Below, piece after piece: positions 9,375 through 18,159 of a stretch of DNA of 48,000 bases (positions are counted from its first letter, which is position 1; every line of letters starts with the position of its first letter). The notes beneath the pieces were generated by a model. That model was not told where the DNA came from. It saw nothing but the letters and a program-made list of their open reading frames with translations, and did no database searches. The position numbers were made by a program, and so were the translations under genes. The stretch comes from Alphaproteobacteria bacterium (GTDB taxonomy: Bacteria; Pseudomonadota; Alphaproteobacteria; JAGOMX01). The stretch covers positions 1-48,000 of the forward strand of contig JAGOMX010000002.1 of the NCBI GenBank assembly GCA_017993335.1, in the 5' to 3' direction.

Positions 9375-9875
9375 ATGTATAAAAAATACCGAGTGTCATT
9401 ATTATCGTTGGCTTTGTTAAGCTCAGAGCTTAATGCGTCGCAAAATTTTGAAAATGATATTTTGAGGATCTCATATCAGGATGTTAGGCGTGCTATCGAT
9501 AATATTCGATCTGGTAAAATTGAAATTGAAAAAAGCATTACAAATCTGGAGGCTCTGGAATATCTAAAACCAATTGGAATAAAGTTAGAAAAAACACTTT
9601 TGTTGGCTGAAAACACGGTTAGCAAAATTTCTTTTGTACAAGGCTTGGCGCAATCTACGCAATCACGAAAACAACAAGATTTTATTTTATTAGAGGAGCA
9701 ATATAAAACATGTTTGGTCAACCTGTTAATTATTAGCCAAACCTATTTACGGGAAGTAAAGCAAATTAAAATAGATGCCATGTGTATGGATGTAATGGAA
9801 AATCAAAATGACGGTTCTTTAGAAGATGGCGATTTGAACGAAAAAGTTATTATGCTAAGTCGTAAATTTAATTAA
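9375..9875 (+). CDS. Predicted secreted protein of unknown function
   Basis: This 166-aa protein belongs to no family I recognise. It begins with a signal-peptide-like segment (MYKKYRVSLLSLALLSSELNA). The remainder is mostly predicted helix, with heptad-like hydrophobic spacing at residues 30-130. The two Cys residues are both in the C-terminal half. The gene stands alone, divergent from the pcm operon across a 183-bp gap. It overlaps by 8 bases the 3' end of the convergent F-box gene. Its A+T-rich sequence and lack of recognisable homology resemble lineage-specific secreted proteins of intracellular bacteria; that is inference. Confidence 0.7.
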   Translation: MYKKYRVSLLSLALLSSELNASQNFENDILRISYQDVRRAIDNIRSGKIEIEKSITNLEALEYLKPIGIKLEKTLLLAENTVSKISFVQGLAQSTQSRKQQDFILLEEQYKTCLVNLLIISQTYLREVKQIKIDAMCMDVMENQNDGSLEDGDLNEKVIMLSRKFN

Positions 9876-10686
9876 GCCTAAACAAGCCCAATCCTTCTAT
9901 AGCTTTTTCCCAGCCCAGCTCTCTGTATTTATAAAACACAGCCCTTTGTGTATCATAGTATTCAGGATTGAATTGATCATGGACAAGATTCTTTTTTTCC
10001 AATTCCATATCGATAATCCTCAATAAGTATATGGCAGTCCCGTAATCACAGCCCAATCTTTCGGAGGTTAATATGATTGCTTCTAAAGTTTCTGGTGTAA
10101 TATTGAAGGGCTGTTCAAATTCTTTAGTTTCTTCCGGGGGCGCAGATTCTACAATCAGGTCTTCTCGATATTCGCATGAGCCAGGCCTATGTATGTTTAA
10201 AGCGGATATGGCTAATTGTTCTGCAATACATGATCTTGTGGTTGATTGCCGTTCTATTAAATGCCTCATTAATATTTTTGTGCCGGGATAGTATGGTGTT
10301 ATGGCCGTTAATTTTTCATTTTGATGAAGAAGGGCGTTCAGGTTTTTATTGTTCTTGTGTATGGATCTTGCAACAGGACTCATTTTAAGAAAAATTTGCA
10401 TATCGAAGCCTAGAAACATCGAAAGTTTTTTATCCCAAATTAAGTTTTCTTCAGAATTTTCTCTCCATTTTTTTGAAACTTGTGCGCACTTTCTTAGGTC
10501 TTTTTCTGGGAGGAAGTCGAATATTTTACAATAAATGTTTTTGTCGATTTGTTCAAAGCTTGCTTTAATGCTGCCGTAACTGGAAATAAATATAAAAATG
10601 ATGAAAGTGGCTGCTTTTAATATTAATCTCATGATTTTATTACAACTGATATATACTAATTTTATTCTGTAAGAGGCAACGTGCAT
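9868..10686 (-). CDS. F-box domain protein with N-terminal signal/anchor segment
   Basis: An F-box-like stretch lies near residues 46-92 of this 272-aa frame: FEQIDKNIYCKIFDFLPEKD, then LRKCAQVSKKWRENS and NLIWDKKL. The Leu-Pro, the central V-S/C-x-x-W pattern and the final W match the eukaryotic F-box, which binds Skp1 in ubiquitin ligases. A strongly hydrophobic segment (AATFIIFIFISSYGS) precedes it. If translation starts at the internal ATG at 10632, this is a classic signal peptide; the ATG at 10686 has the better ribosome site (GGAA). The rest (residues 95-272) matches nothing I know. A role as an effector acting on host ubiquitination is inference from the domain. Confidence 0.72.
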   Translation of the reverse strand: MHVASYRIKLVYISCNKIMRLILKAATFIIFIFISSYGSIKASFEQIDKNIYCKIFDFLPEKDLRKCAQVSKKWRENSEENLIWDKKLSMFLGFDMQIFLKMSPVARSIHKNNKNLNALLHQNEKLTAITPYYPGTKILMRHLIERQSTTRSCIAEQLAISALNIHRPGSCEYREDLIVESAPPEETKEFEQPFNITPETLEAIILTSERLGCDYGTAIYLLRIIDMELEKKNLVHDQFNPEYYDTQRAVFYKYRELGWEKAIEGLGLFRLN

Positions 10687-10712
10687 TTAATTCCACTGCT
10701 TTACAACAGCAT

Positions 10713-10758
10713 AAAAAACCACTCGCAACAAGAATCTATGATTCAGATGCGAGTGGTT
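10713..10758 (-). terminator. Intrinsic terminator of the PpiC foldase gene
   Basis: On the minus strand an 11-bp perfect stem (AACCACTCGCA / TGCGAGTGGTT) encloses a small inner GAATC/GATTC hairpin and is followed by TTTTTT. It lies 17 bases after the foldase stop codon. Confidence 0.9.
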
Positions 10759-10774
10759 ATTTCTTTAGTTTTGC

Positions 10775-11824
10775 TTACTCCGCCGGTTTAGCGGCTTCAG
10801 GGGTTAGCTTTGCTTGGATGGCTTTTAGCTCTTCTTCCAAGGAATTCATTGGCTTTCCTGTGTTGGGGTGCAGGCGCTCAATGGTTCCGGCTTTTTTCCT
10901 TAGCTCTTCTTGAGTTTTGATAATGGCTTCTTCGCGTAAGAATTCTTTCAAAACTGGCTCCATTTCGGAAAGCTTTGGTTTTTTAATGGGTTTGCGATCT
11001 TCAACCTTTAAAATATGGTAGCCCATGGGGGATTTAATCGCTGTTTTTGTGTAGCTTCCCGCGGGGAGCGTTGGTTTTCCACTTTTGTTTTCGAACAGAA
11101 CTTCAAAGCCAGGCAGGAGAGTTGCTTTTCTGATCTCGCTGATATAACCCATATCCCCATCTTGTTCCGCAGATTTTTTATCTATGGATGTTTCGCGTGC
11201 AAGCTTTAGAAAATCTGCGCCTTTATCTAAGGCTTCAATTGTCTTTTTAGCCTCGTCTTCTGTTTTAACCAAAATCATACGAACGCGAACTTCTTGAGCA
11301 TCCGCAGGGATAAGCTTGGAATATTCTTCATATTTTTCACGAATTTTTGCTTTGGTCACGTATTCGTCTGCCTTGCTTTTGATGTAGGCTTCTTGAAAAA
11401 CGCGGTTTTTGGCAAGTTCCAGGGCCTCTTGAACCTCAGGGTCCTTTTCATAAGTCGCTTTGTTGGCGTCGACGGCCTTTTGAATCAAGTACAAGTCGAT
11501 AAGCTGCTCACGGGCGATCAAGAATAGGATTTCTGGTGTGAGGGTCTTCATAAATTCTGGACCCATGGTTTGTTGTGCTGCGCTTAACGTTTGTTGCATG
11601 GCAACGGCAACTTCTTCGGCTAGAAATTTCTTGTCGCCAATTTTTGCGACGACCGTATCGTTTTTGATGCTTTTGATATCAATATTCAAAGAACCTAAAG
11701 CTTTTTTCAGCTCATCAATCTTTTTCTGATCGGGTTCAGGTGGCGTGGATTGGGCTAAAGCTGGGCTTGAAAGACTCAGTACAATCCCCAAAGCCGTTGC
11801 GCACTTCATAATTTTGTTCAACAT
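10775..11824 (-). CDS. Periplasmic PpiC-type peptidyl-prolyl isomerase / foldase
   Basis: This 349-aa parvulin-type chaperone of the SurA/PrsA kind helps fold secreted proteins in the periplasm. A signal peptide (MLNKIMKCATALGIVLSLSS, cleavage after ALA) is followed by a helical chaperone region. The PpiC domain lies at roughly residues 190-290 (VRVRMILVKTEDEAKK, DGDMGYIS, SPMGYHILKVEDRKP). The C-terminus is Lys/Glu-rich. The ATG at 11824 has AGGG upstream; the longer frame would start at a TTG. It diverges from secA, an arrangement known in several Alphaproteobacteria and sensible for a secretion partner. A strong terminator follows. Confidence 0.88.
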   Translation of the reverse strand: MLNKIMKCATALGIVLSLSSPALAQSTPPEPDQKKIDELKKALGSLNIDIKSIKNDTVVAKIGDKKFLAEEVAVAMQQTLSAAQQTMGPEFMKTLTPEILFLIAREQLIDLYLIQKAVDANKATYEKDPEVQEALELAKNRVFQEAYIKSKADEYVTKAKIREKYEEYSKLIPADAQEVRVRMILVKTEDEAKKTIEALDKGADFLKLARETSIDKKSAEQDGDMGYISEIRKATLLPGFEVLFENKSGKPTLPAGSYTKTAIKSPMGYHILKVEDRKPIKKPKLSEMEPVLKEFLREEAIIKTQEELRKKAGTIERLHPNTGKPMNSLEEELKAIQAKLTPEAAKPAE

Positions 11825-11966
11825 ATTTCTTTTCCCTAAAGGTTTGGTATGCTCTAACAATAAACCGTAATTCGGGATAAATCCAGAATTCAGTTCATTT
11901 ACTAGCGTGAATGATGTATAAATGTAAAGATTCTTATATTATGGCACAGCAGATTCAGAGGTTTTT

Positions 11967-14726
11967 ATGCTACCAAGATTTTTTAAAAAAATATTCGGTT
12001 CTTCGACAGACAGGTTTTTAAAAAAACTTCATCCCATGGTGGAGCAGATCAATAAATTAGAGGCAACTGTTGAAAAGTTAAGCGATGCGGATCTGCAGGC
12101 AAGGACCTCATGGCTCAAAAACCGTTTGGCCAAGGGTGAGACTTTAGATGACATTTTGCCAGATGCGTTTGCAACCGTCCGGGAGGCCTCAAAGAGGATT
12201 ATGGGGATGCGCCATTTTGATGTGCAGCTCATCGGCGGTATCATTTTGCATAAGGGTATGATCACGGAAATGAAAACCGGTGAAGGTAAGACCCTTGTGG
12301 CAACTTTACCCGTTTATTTAAATGCCTTGAGTGAAAACGGCGTTCATGTGGTTACGGTGAACGACTATTTGGCGTCTCGCGACTCCGAATGGATGGGTAG
12401 GGTTTATAAATTCTTAGGGCTTACGGTGGGTTGTATTGTTAACAATATGAGCGATGCGCAAAGAAAAGCGGCATATAATGCAGATATTACCTATGGTACG
12501 AACAACGAGTTTGGTTTTGATTACCTACGGGATAACATGAAATTCGAGATCGATGAGTTAGTACAGCGGCCATTTAATTTTGCCATCGTTGACGAGGTTG
12601 ACAGTATTTTAGTGGATGAGGCGCGGACGCCGCTGATTATTTCTGGCCCTACGGAAGATTCTTCGGAACTTTACATTGCGGTGAATAAAATTATTCCCTT
12701 ACTGGCACCAGAGGATTTTGAAAAAGATGAAAAGGCACGCTCTGTAACATTTACGGAAACAGGCGCTTTAAGGATTGAAAAATTATTAAAGGATGCCGGT
12801 TTGCTAGAAGGCGATAAACTCTACGATATCCAAAACGTTATGCTGGTGCATCATATGAACCAAGCGTTACGGGCACATACTTTATTCACAAGGGATGTGG
12901 ATTATATTGTCGATAATAACAAAGTTATTATTATTGATGAATTTACCGGTCGTATGATGGATGGTCGTCGTTATTCCGATGGTCTGCACCAGGCTCTGGA
13001 AGCCAAAGAAGGCGTGCATATTGAGATGGAAAACCAGACACTGGCTTCTATTACGTTCCAAAATTATTTCCGCCTTTATCCAAAGCTGGCCGGTATGACA
13101 GGTAGTGGTAAAACGGAAGAAGCTGAATTTGTCGATATTTATGGTTTAGAAGTCATTGAAGTTCCCACCCATAGACCTATGGTGAGGAAGGATGCCGAGG
13201 ACGAAGTTTATCGTACAAATGGCGAAAAGTATGACGCGATTATTCAGCTCATCCGGGACGCTATGGAAAGAAAACAGCCTGTCTTGGTGGGAACGGTAAG
13301 TATCGAAAAGTCTGAGGTCTTGTCCGAAAGACTAAAGAAAGCAAATATTCCGCATAAGGTATTGAATGCTCGATATCATGAGCAAGAGGCCTATATTATA
13401 TCGCAAGCGGGATCTCCTGGAAGTATAACAATTGCCACAAACATGGCGGGTCGTGGTACGGATATTCAGCTCGGTGGTAACGTGGATATGCGTTTAGAGA
13501 TCGAATTAAAGGATGTGACGGACTCCTTTAAACGCGAAGAAATTGAACGAGACGTGCGTGCTGAAATAGCGGCAGATGCTAAAATCGTTAGGGATGCGGG
13601 CGGTCTTTATGTGATTGGTACAGAACGCCATGAATCACGTCGTATCGACAACCAGTTGCGTGGACGTTCCGGACGTCAGGGTGATCCCGGGGCTTCCAAG
13701 TTCTTTTTATCCCTTGAGGATGACTTAATGCGTATTTTTGGGTCCGATCGTTTAGACAGCATGTTAAAGCGATTAGGTCTAGAGGATGGCGAGGCCATAA
13801 CGCATCCGTGGGTTACGAAAGCTTTAGAGCGGGCTCAGCAAAAAGTTGAAGCGAGAAACTATGATATTCGTAAGCACTTGTTGAAGTATGACGACGTCAT
13901 GAATGATCAGAGAAAGGTTATTTATGAACTCCGCCGTGATTTAATGAGCGCAGAAGATGCCAAGGATATGGTGGAAGATTTCCGTAACGACTTGTTAGAA
14001 GAAATTGTTGCCAGATATATACCTTTAGGGGCTTATGCGGATCAATGGGACTTACATGCCTTGCATGAAGAGTGCATTCGTATATTTGGCCTAGATCTAC
14101 CGATTAATCAGTGGGCGCAAGAGGACGGCATTGCTGAGGTAGAAATTAAAGATCGCATCCGCAAAGCTGTACACAAGAAAATGGCTGACAAGGAAGCCTT
14201 ATACGGTCACGACCTCATGCGCGCGGCAGAAAAGAGCATTTTATTGCGGATTTTGGATAACATATGGAAAGACCATTTACATGGGTTAGATCATCTGCGC
14301 CAGGGTATTAATTTGCGAGCCTATGCCCAGAGAGACCCTCTGAATGAATATAAAAGCGAAGCGTTTTCAATGTTTGAACAGATGTTGAATAACTTATACG
14401 AGACAGTTACTTCCGTCATTTGCCATTTGAGTTTTAGCGATGATTTTGATGCGCAAGCCTTAGAGCAGCAAAGAAAACTGCGGGATGAGAATCCTCTTCC
14501 TATGCAATTTATTCATTCCGAACCGACAGATGAGCAAGCTTTGCCGGGAGGTATAGATGGTAATCTGGATGGGAAGAAAACAGAAAAAACAAAACGTAGG
14601 CCTGCACGCCTTCCCAAAAAAAAAGAAACTAAAGCGATAGCTGAAGATCAGGCCATGCGCCGCAATGACCCTTGTCCTTGTGGTTCGGGAAAAAGATTTA
14701 AGCACTGTCATGGTAAGGACAGTTAA
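11967..14726 (+). CDS. secA: Preprotein translocase ATPase SecA
   Basis: SecA is the motor that drives unfolded proteins through SecYEG. The product is 919 aa, full length. The Walker A motif is [14 protein letters not shown] (near residue 105), Walker B is [19 protein letters not shown], and motif III/VI regions include [10 protein letters not shown] and [13 protein letters not shown]. The C-terminal zinc/SecB-binding tail is intact ([17 protein letters not shown], three Cys and one His). A Lys/Arg-rich linker precedes the tail. The start has AGAGG six bases upstream. It diverges from the PpiC foldase gene and is followed by a weak GC hairpin. Confidence 0.98.
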   Translation: MLPRFFKKIFGSSTDRFLKKLHPMVEQINKLEATVEKLSDADLQARTSWLKNRLAKGETLDDILPDAFATVREASKRIMGMRHFDVQLIGGIILHKGMITEMKTGEGKTLVATLPVYLNALSENGVHVVTVNDYLASRDSEWMGRVYKFLGLTVGCIVNNMSDAQRKAAYNADITYGTNNEFGFDYLRDNMKFEIDELVQRPFNFAIVDEVDSILVDEARTPLIISGPTEDSSELYIAVNKIIPLLAPEDFEKDEKARSVTFTETGALRIEKLLKDAGLLEGDKLYDIQNVMLVHHMNQALRAHTLFTRDVDYIVDNNKVIIIDEFTGRMMDGRRYSDGLHQALEAKEGVHIEMENQTLASITFQNYFRLYPKLAGMTGSGKTEEAEFVDIYGLEVIEVPTHRPMVRKDAEDEVYRTNGEKYDAIIQLIRDAMERKQPVLVGTVSIEKSEVLSERLKKANIPHKVLNARYHEQEAYIISQAGSPGSITIATNMAGRGTDIQLGGNVDMRLEIELKDVTDSFKREEIERDVRAEIAADAKIVRDAGGLYVIGTERHESRRIDNQLRGRSGRQGDPGASKFFLSLEDDLMRIFGSDRLDSMLKRLGLEDGEAITHPWVTKALERAQQKVEARNYDIRKHLLKYDDVMNDQRKVIYELRRDLMSAEDAKDMVEDFRNDLLEEIVARYIPLGAYADQWDLHALHEECIRIFGLDLPINQWAQEDGIAEVEIKDRIRKAVHKKMADKEALYGHDLMRAAEKSILLRILDNIWKDHLHGLDHLRQGINLRAYAQRDPLNEYKSEAFSMFEQMLNNLYETVTSVICHLSFSDDFDAQALEQQRKLRDENPLPMQFIHSEPTDEQALPGGIDGNLDGKKTEKTKRRPARLPKKKETKAIAEDQAMRRNDPCPCGSGKRFKHCHGKDS

Positions 14727-14738
14727 TCATTTTTAATA

Positions 14739-14758
14739 GGCCCCGTTACAGCGGGGTC
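14739..14758 (+). terminator. Weak GC hairpin after secA
   Basis: A 7-bp stem (GGCCCCG / CGGGGTC, one G-T pair) with a 6-base loop lies 12 bases after the secA stop. Only a mixed C/T tract follows, so it is a weak intrinsic terminator or just an mRNA end-protecting hairpin. Confidence 0.5.
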
Positions 14759-14852
14759 TCCCTTCTCTCCAGGGTCTTCGCATGAAAAATACATAGAACC
14801 TGTCATGTCTGCGAAGGTATAGCAATTCCATAAAATAAGTATCATTACCCCC

Positions 14853-14928
14853 GTCATTCTGAGTGCGGCTCCGCGTCAGCGGAGTTAGCGAAGAATCCAG
14901 GCGCAAGAGCGTCGCGAAAGCGACTCTT
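14853..14928 (+). repeat. Two-hairpin REP-like repeat, variant copy E
   Basis: It has the same architecture as copies A-D but a different first arm: GTCATTCTGAG followed by hairpin CTCCGC/GCGGAG, CGAAGAATCCAG, GCGCAA, then a second hairpin GTCGC-GAAA-GCGAC. The shared TCCAG and GCGCAA segments link it to the family. Confidence 0.6.
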
Positions 14929-14975
14929 TATAATACTATTTCCATAAAATAACGGATAAATTTTATCTTCGCCAC

Positions 14976-15028
14976 CTGTCATACCTGCGCAGGCAGGTAT
15001 CCAGCACAACAAAGTGCGGCGCAGCCGC
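14976..15028 (+). repeat. Two-hairpin REP-like repeat, copy C
   Basis: The constant hairpin TACCTGC-GCAG-GCAGGTA and TCCAGCACAAC are followed by the variable hairpin GCGGC-GCA-GCCGC. Confidence 0.85.
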
Positions 15029-15068
15029 TCTCCATTTATTTCATACCACAGAAGCAAGGAAATATTGA

Positions 15069-15120
15069 GCCTCTGCGAGGCACATGTTGCGCTGGATACC
15101 TGCCTGCGCAGGTATGACAG
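15069..15120 (-). repeat. Two-hairpin REP-like repeat, copy D
   Basis: It is inverted relative to copy C, 40 bp away. The constant 33 bases at 15088-15120 are identical to those of copy B. The variable hairpin is GCCTC-TGC-GAGGC at 15069-15081. Confidence 0.85.
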
Positions 15121-15235
15121 ACGATGGTCGAGGAGATTTAAGACAGCCTCATCTGTATACTTAATTATAGAATTTGGTATGACCAGGTACTGGTTGCATG
15201 TTCTGTATATTTCCCATGCGTAGGTCTTGGGGTCA

Positions 15236-16582
15236 TCACCGCCCTAACGTATCGGAGGCCCACCAGAGAAGTCCAATCATCGTGCCGCTCATGCAGCTGG
15301 CTATGGTGCCGCCGATCATGGCTTTAAAGCCGAGTTCAATGACTTCGCCGCGTCTTTCGGGGGCCATGCTGCCTAGGCCGCCAATGAGGATTCCTATGCT
15401 GCTGAAATTGGCAAAGCCGCATAACGCATAGGTCATCATCACATTCGTTCGTGGGCTAAGGGCTCCTTCCGGTAATTCAGCCAGACCAATAAAGGCCATG
15501 ATTTCGTTTAGAACGGTTTTTGTTCCCAAAAGACCACCTGCTGAATAGGCTTCATTCCATGGAATCCCCATGAGCCACGTGACCGGTTTCATGATAAATC
15601 CAAGTATTTCTTGCAGAGTTATCGGCGTTGGGTTGGTGAGCGTCTGTTCACTTAACTGTAAAAAATTGGGTAAGAAGCTATAGAGCCAAATCACCAAATT
15701 CGTTAAAGCCGCAAGTATGGAATTAGATAGTGCCACTAAGGCTAAAACCACAACCAGCATGGCAATTATATTGAGGAAAAGCTTCATTCCATCGCTGGCA
15801 CCTGTCGAAACGGCATCCATCGTGCCAGAGAATTCATAAGGCAGAACCATCTCCCCTTCCGTTGATTTTCCCACATGCGGAATCATAATGCGAGAGATAG
15901 CAATAGCCGCGGGCACAGATATAACCGACGCGGTAAGGATATGGCTGATCGGATTGGTAATCGTATCTTTTAAGAGGTCTGCATATAACACCATGATGGT
16001 CGCAGATGTCGTCGCCATGCCCAGCGTCATAACCGAAAATAGCTCGCTGCGGGATAAATGTTTAAGATAGGGGCGGATAAGAAGTGGTGCCTCGGTCTGG
16101 CCGAGAAATACTTTAGCGGCAGAACATACGCCAAGGGCACCGCCTATACCTAGAGTTTTGCGTAAGGCAAAAGAAAAGGCCTTCACAATGGCTGGTAAGA
16201 TTCCCCAATGGAAGAGCAACATAGAAATAGCACTGACAACGAGAATCATTGGCAGGGGTTGAAACGCAAAAATAAATGCGCTGGCCCCTTCTTTTATCTC
16301 AAAGGGTATATTCCCCCCACCTAAAAAGCCAAAAACAAAACTAGTGCCCGCAACGGTTGCGTCTTTCAGGGCTAAAATTCCATCGCTAATCCAGAATAAT
16401 CCTTTGCGGACCCAACTGACTTGTGTGGTGAGAAAGGCGAGAAAAGCTTGCAAAATAATTGCATAACTAATGGATTTATAATCAATATCTTTTCTATTTT
16501 CGCTAAGCATCCATCCTATGCTGAGAAAAGCAAATAACCCGAAAAAGCCCTGTATGATAAGTCCCATGTCTAAAGAAGCCAT
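15236..16582 (-). CDS. NupC/CNT-family concentrative nucleoside transporter
   Basis: This 448-aa inner-membrane symporter should import nucleosides with H+ or Na+. It has many hydrophobic segments along its length. Family motifs include VFGFLGGG, the substrate-site loop GQTEAPLLIRPYLKHLSRSE, ELFSVMTLGMATTSATIM, and the C-terminal pattern ALCGFANFSSIGILIGGLG with APERR. The start has a strong AGGAG ribosome site. Nucleoside uptake would suit a bacterium living on host nucleotides, but CNT carriers also occur in free-living species. The gene stands alone between the repeat-rich gap and a DUF4143 ATPase. Confidence 0.93.
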   Translation of the reverse strand: MASLDMGLIIQGFFGLFAFLSIGWMLSENRKDIDYKSISYAIILQAFLAFLTTQVSWVRKGLFWISDGILALKDATVAGTSFVFGFLGGGNIPFEIKEGASAFIFAFQPLPMILVVSAISMLLFHWGILPAIVKAFSFALRKTLGIGGALGVCSAAKVFLGQTEAPLLIRPYLKHLSRSELFSVMTLGMATTSATIMVLYADLLKDTITNPISHILTASVISVPAAIAISRIMIPHVGKSTEGEMVLPYEFSGTMDAVSTGASDGMKLFLNIIAMLVVVLALVALSNSILAALTNLVIWLYSFLPNFLQLSEQTLTNPTPITLQEILGFIMKPVTWLMGIPWNEAYSAGGLLGTKTVLNEIMAFIGLAELPEGALSPRTNVMMTYALCGFANFSSIGILIGGLGSMAPERRGEVIELGFKAMIGGTIASCMSGTMIGLLWWASDTLGR

Positions 16583-16691
16583 TTATTCTCCTGGATAGAT
16601 AGAGTTTGAATAAAAATTTCTATTCTTACTTCATTAGCGCATTCTGACGTCAGATGCTAGCGTTTTAAAAAAAATATATAGCGAACGGATG

Positions 16692-17927
16692 CTAAGCTTT
16701 TGGCCACAGCATGGAAAAAGGAATCGCCCACATATCCTGACCGAATCGTAAGGGGTATAGCCCTGTGTACAAAACGATTCCAATAAACGTTCGATCTTTG
16801 GCCAGATGAGTTTTAAACCAGTTTAAATGTTTGAAATCATCTCCGGTTGCGACTGTCGATGATTTTATTTCTATGCCTAAGATTGCCCCATCGTCTCTTT
16901 CAACTAAAAAATCAATTTCTCTTTGCTCGCGATCACGATAATGAAATAACTCGTACTCTCCACCTTTTGTATCGATTTGAGTTGATAATTCATTAAAGGC
17001 AAACGTTTCGATTAATTTACCTAAAGGATCGGGTTGAATATGGAGGTCTTCTTGGCGCCAAGATAGGATGGAGGACATGATTCCGCTGTCCGTCATGTAG
17101 AGTTTCGATTTTTTTCCTACACGATCATAATCTGTCTTATGCCAAGCAGAAAGCTGCTGCGTTAAATATAAACTTTCTAAAGCATTTATGTAGCTATCCA
17201 TAGTTTCTCTGCGGATGGAAAGGGTAGAGCAGATGACTTGTTTGTCCATAAACTTACCTGACCAGGCGGCTAAAACATCTAATAGTTTGCGGATAGCATC
17301 ATGTTTATGAATATTGGCTATTTCAGCAAGATCTCGATCTAGCAAGGCTTTTACATAGTCATGATGCCATCTGCGGCGATGTCGATCTTCTAACAAGATC
17401 GCCTCAGGAAATCCTCCTTGGAAGGCAATGCTTATAATCTTCTGCTTATCAAATTTTTCGTAAGAATAATTAAAATCTTGTTTAAAGGCAAAATCAAAAA
17501 ACATAGGCTCTGCCCCGATAATCTCACCCCACGATAGGGTTCTCAGTCTAATCGTGCGAATGCGTCCTGCCAAAGATTCTTTTACGGTAGGAATCGTATT
17601 TATATTGGCTGACCCTGTTAAAAGAAACTGCCCTGGCCGTGTATCTTCGTCTACTATTTTTTTTATGGCTATCAGTAATAAAGGGGCTCGCTGAACCTCA
17701 TCAATTATCATGACCTTTTTTTTGTGAATGACAAAGTTTTGCGGATCTAATTTTGCGGCTTCATAGCTTGCAAGATCATCAAGAGTCATGTAAGACACAT
17801 CGTCAGAGACTAATTCTTTTGCCAACGTGGTTTTCCCGCATTGTCTTGCTCCAGAAAGAAGCACAACGCGCCGTGTGGAAAGGGCCTCTATAATCTCTCT
17901 TGTTTGCCATCTTTTATAAGTTTTCAT
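16692..17927 (-). CDS. AAA-family ATPase with DUF4143 C-terminal domain
   Basis: A 411-aa protein of the widespread AAA_14 + DUF4143 family, which has no settled function. Walker A is LLSGARQCGKTTLAKEL near residues 25-40. Walker B is KVMIIDEVQRAPLLL. LLTGSANI is the sensor-like strand. The second half carries the DUF4143 features LDVLAAWSGK, then ALESLYLTQQLSAWHKTD, LIETFAFNELSTQI and the nuclease-like IDFLVERDDGAILGIEIKSS. That last stretch (D..E-I-K) resembles a PD-(D/E)xK core, as often seen in this family. The start is uncertain: ATGs at 17939, 17933 and 17927 are in frame and none has a good ribosome site. A promoter embedded in four 23-bp tandem repeats lies directly upstream. Confidence 0.88.
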   Translation of the reverse strand: MKTYKRWQTREIIEALSTRRVVLLSGARQCGKTTLAKELVSDDVSYMTLDDLASYEAAKLDPQNFVIHKKKVMIIDEVQRAPLLLIAIKKIVDEDTRPGQFLLTGSANINTIPTVKESLAGRIRTIRLRTLSWGEIIGAEPMFFDFAFKQDFNYSYEKFDKQKIISIAFQGGFPEAILLEDRHRRRWHHDYVKALLDRDLAEIANIHKHDAIRKLLDVLAAWSGKFMDKQVICSTLSIRRETMDSYINALESLYLTQQLSAWHKTDYDRVGKKSKLYMTDSGIMSSILSWRQEDLHIQPDPLGKLIETFAFNELSTQIDTKGGEYELFHYRDREQREIDFLVERDDGAILGIEIKSSTVATGDDFKHLNWFKTHLAKDRTFIGIVLYTGLYPLRFGQDMWAIPFSMLWPKA

Positions 17928-17954
17928 AAGCATAATCATTCATGAATATAGATT

Positions 17955-17983
17955 ATAATACCGCGTTTTCGCTATTTTATCAA
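17955..17983 (-). promoter_or_regulatory. Candidate promoter of the DUF4143 ATPase gene
   Basis: On the minus strand TTGATA (17978-17983) and TATTAT (17955-17960) are separated by 17 bases, ideal for a sigma-70 promoter, 28 bases before the first in-frame ATG. The 17-base spacer is exactly the core of the first 23-bp repeat. Confidence 0.6.
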
Positions 17984-18052
17984 CCGCGTTTTTCCTATTT
18001 TAGTGCCCGCGTTTTCGCTATTATGATGCCCGCGTTTTTCCTATTATGGGTG
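17961..18052. repeat. Four 23-bp tandem repeats between the DUF4143 ATPase and rmuC
   Basis: Units begin with CCGCGTTTT at 17961, 17984, 18007 and 18030, a constant period of 23 bp. Two forms alternate: CCGCGTTTTCGCTATT (units 1 and 3) and CCGCGTTTTTCCTATT (units 2 and 4). The last 6-7 bases of each unit vary. The array lies between divergent genes. Confidence 0.9.
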
Positions 18053-18159
18053 AGTGATAAGAAATAACCGTAGCGAGTAAAATAGAGAGTGGAAACTATT
18101 GGGTGCCTAGGTTATCTTATGAAGGAATAAATCATTTATAAAAGAAAGAATGGCCCTTT

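Larger units (their letters stand above)
14727..15235. other. Repeat-rich gap between secA and nupC
   Basis: This 509-bp gap carries no credible gene. It contains a short GC hairpin just after secA, three units of the two-hairpin repeat (14853-14928, 14976-15028 and, inverted, 15069-15120) and about 115 bp of A+T-rich DNA before the nupC stop. Short frames on both strands here are built from repeat sequence. Confidence 0.7.

Noticed and set aside
14854..15057. Minus-strand frame with the phrase CWIPACAGMTG
   Set aside because: This is a translation of the two-hairpin repeats, a frequent artefact of such repeats, not a gene.
17961..18052. Short regular repeats that might be a CRISPR array
   Set aside because: Units are directly adjacent at 23-bp period with no unique spacers of usual length, and no cas genes are near. 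They fit an operator or tandem repeat.
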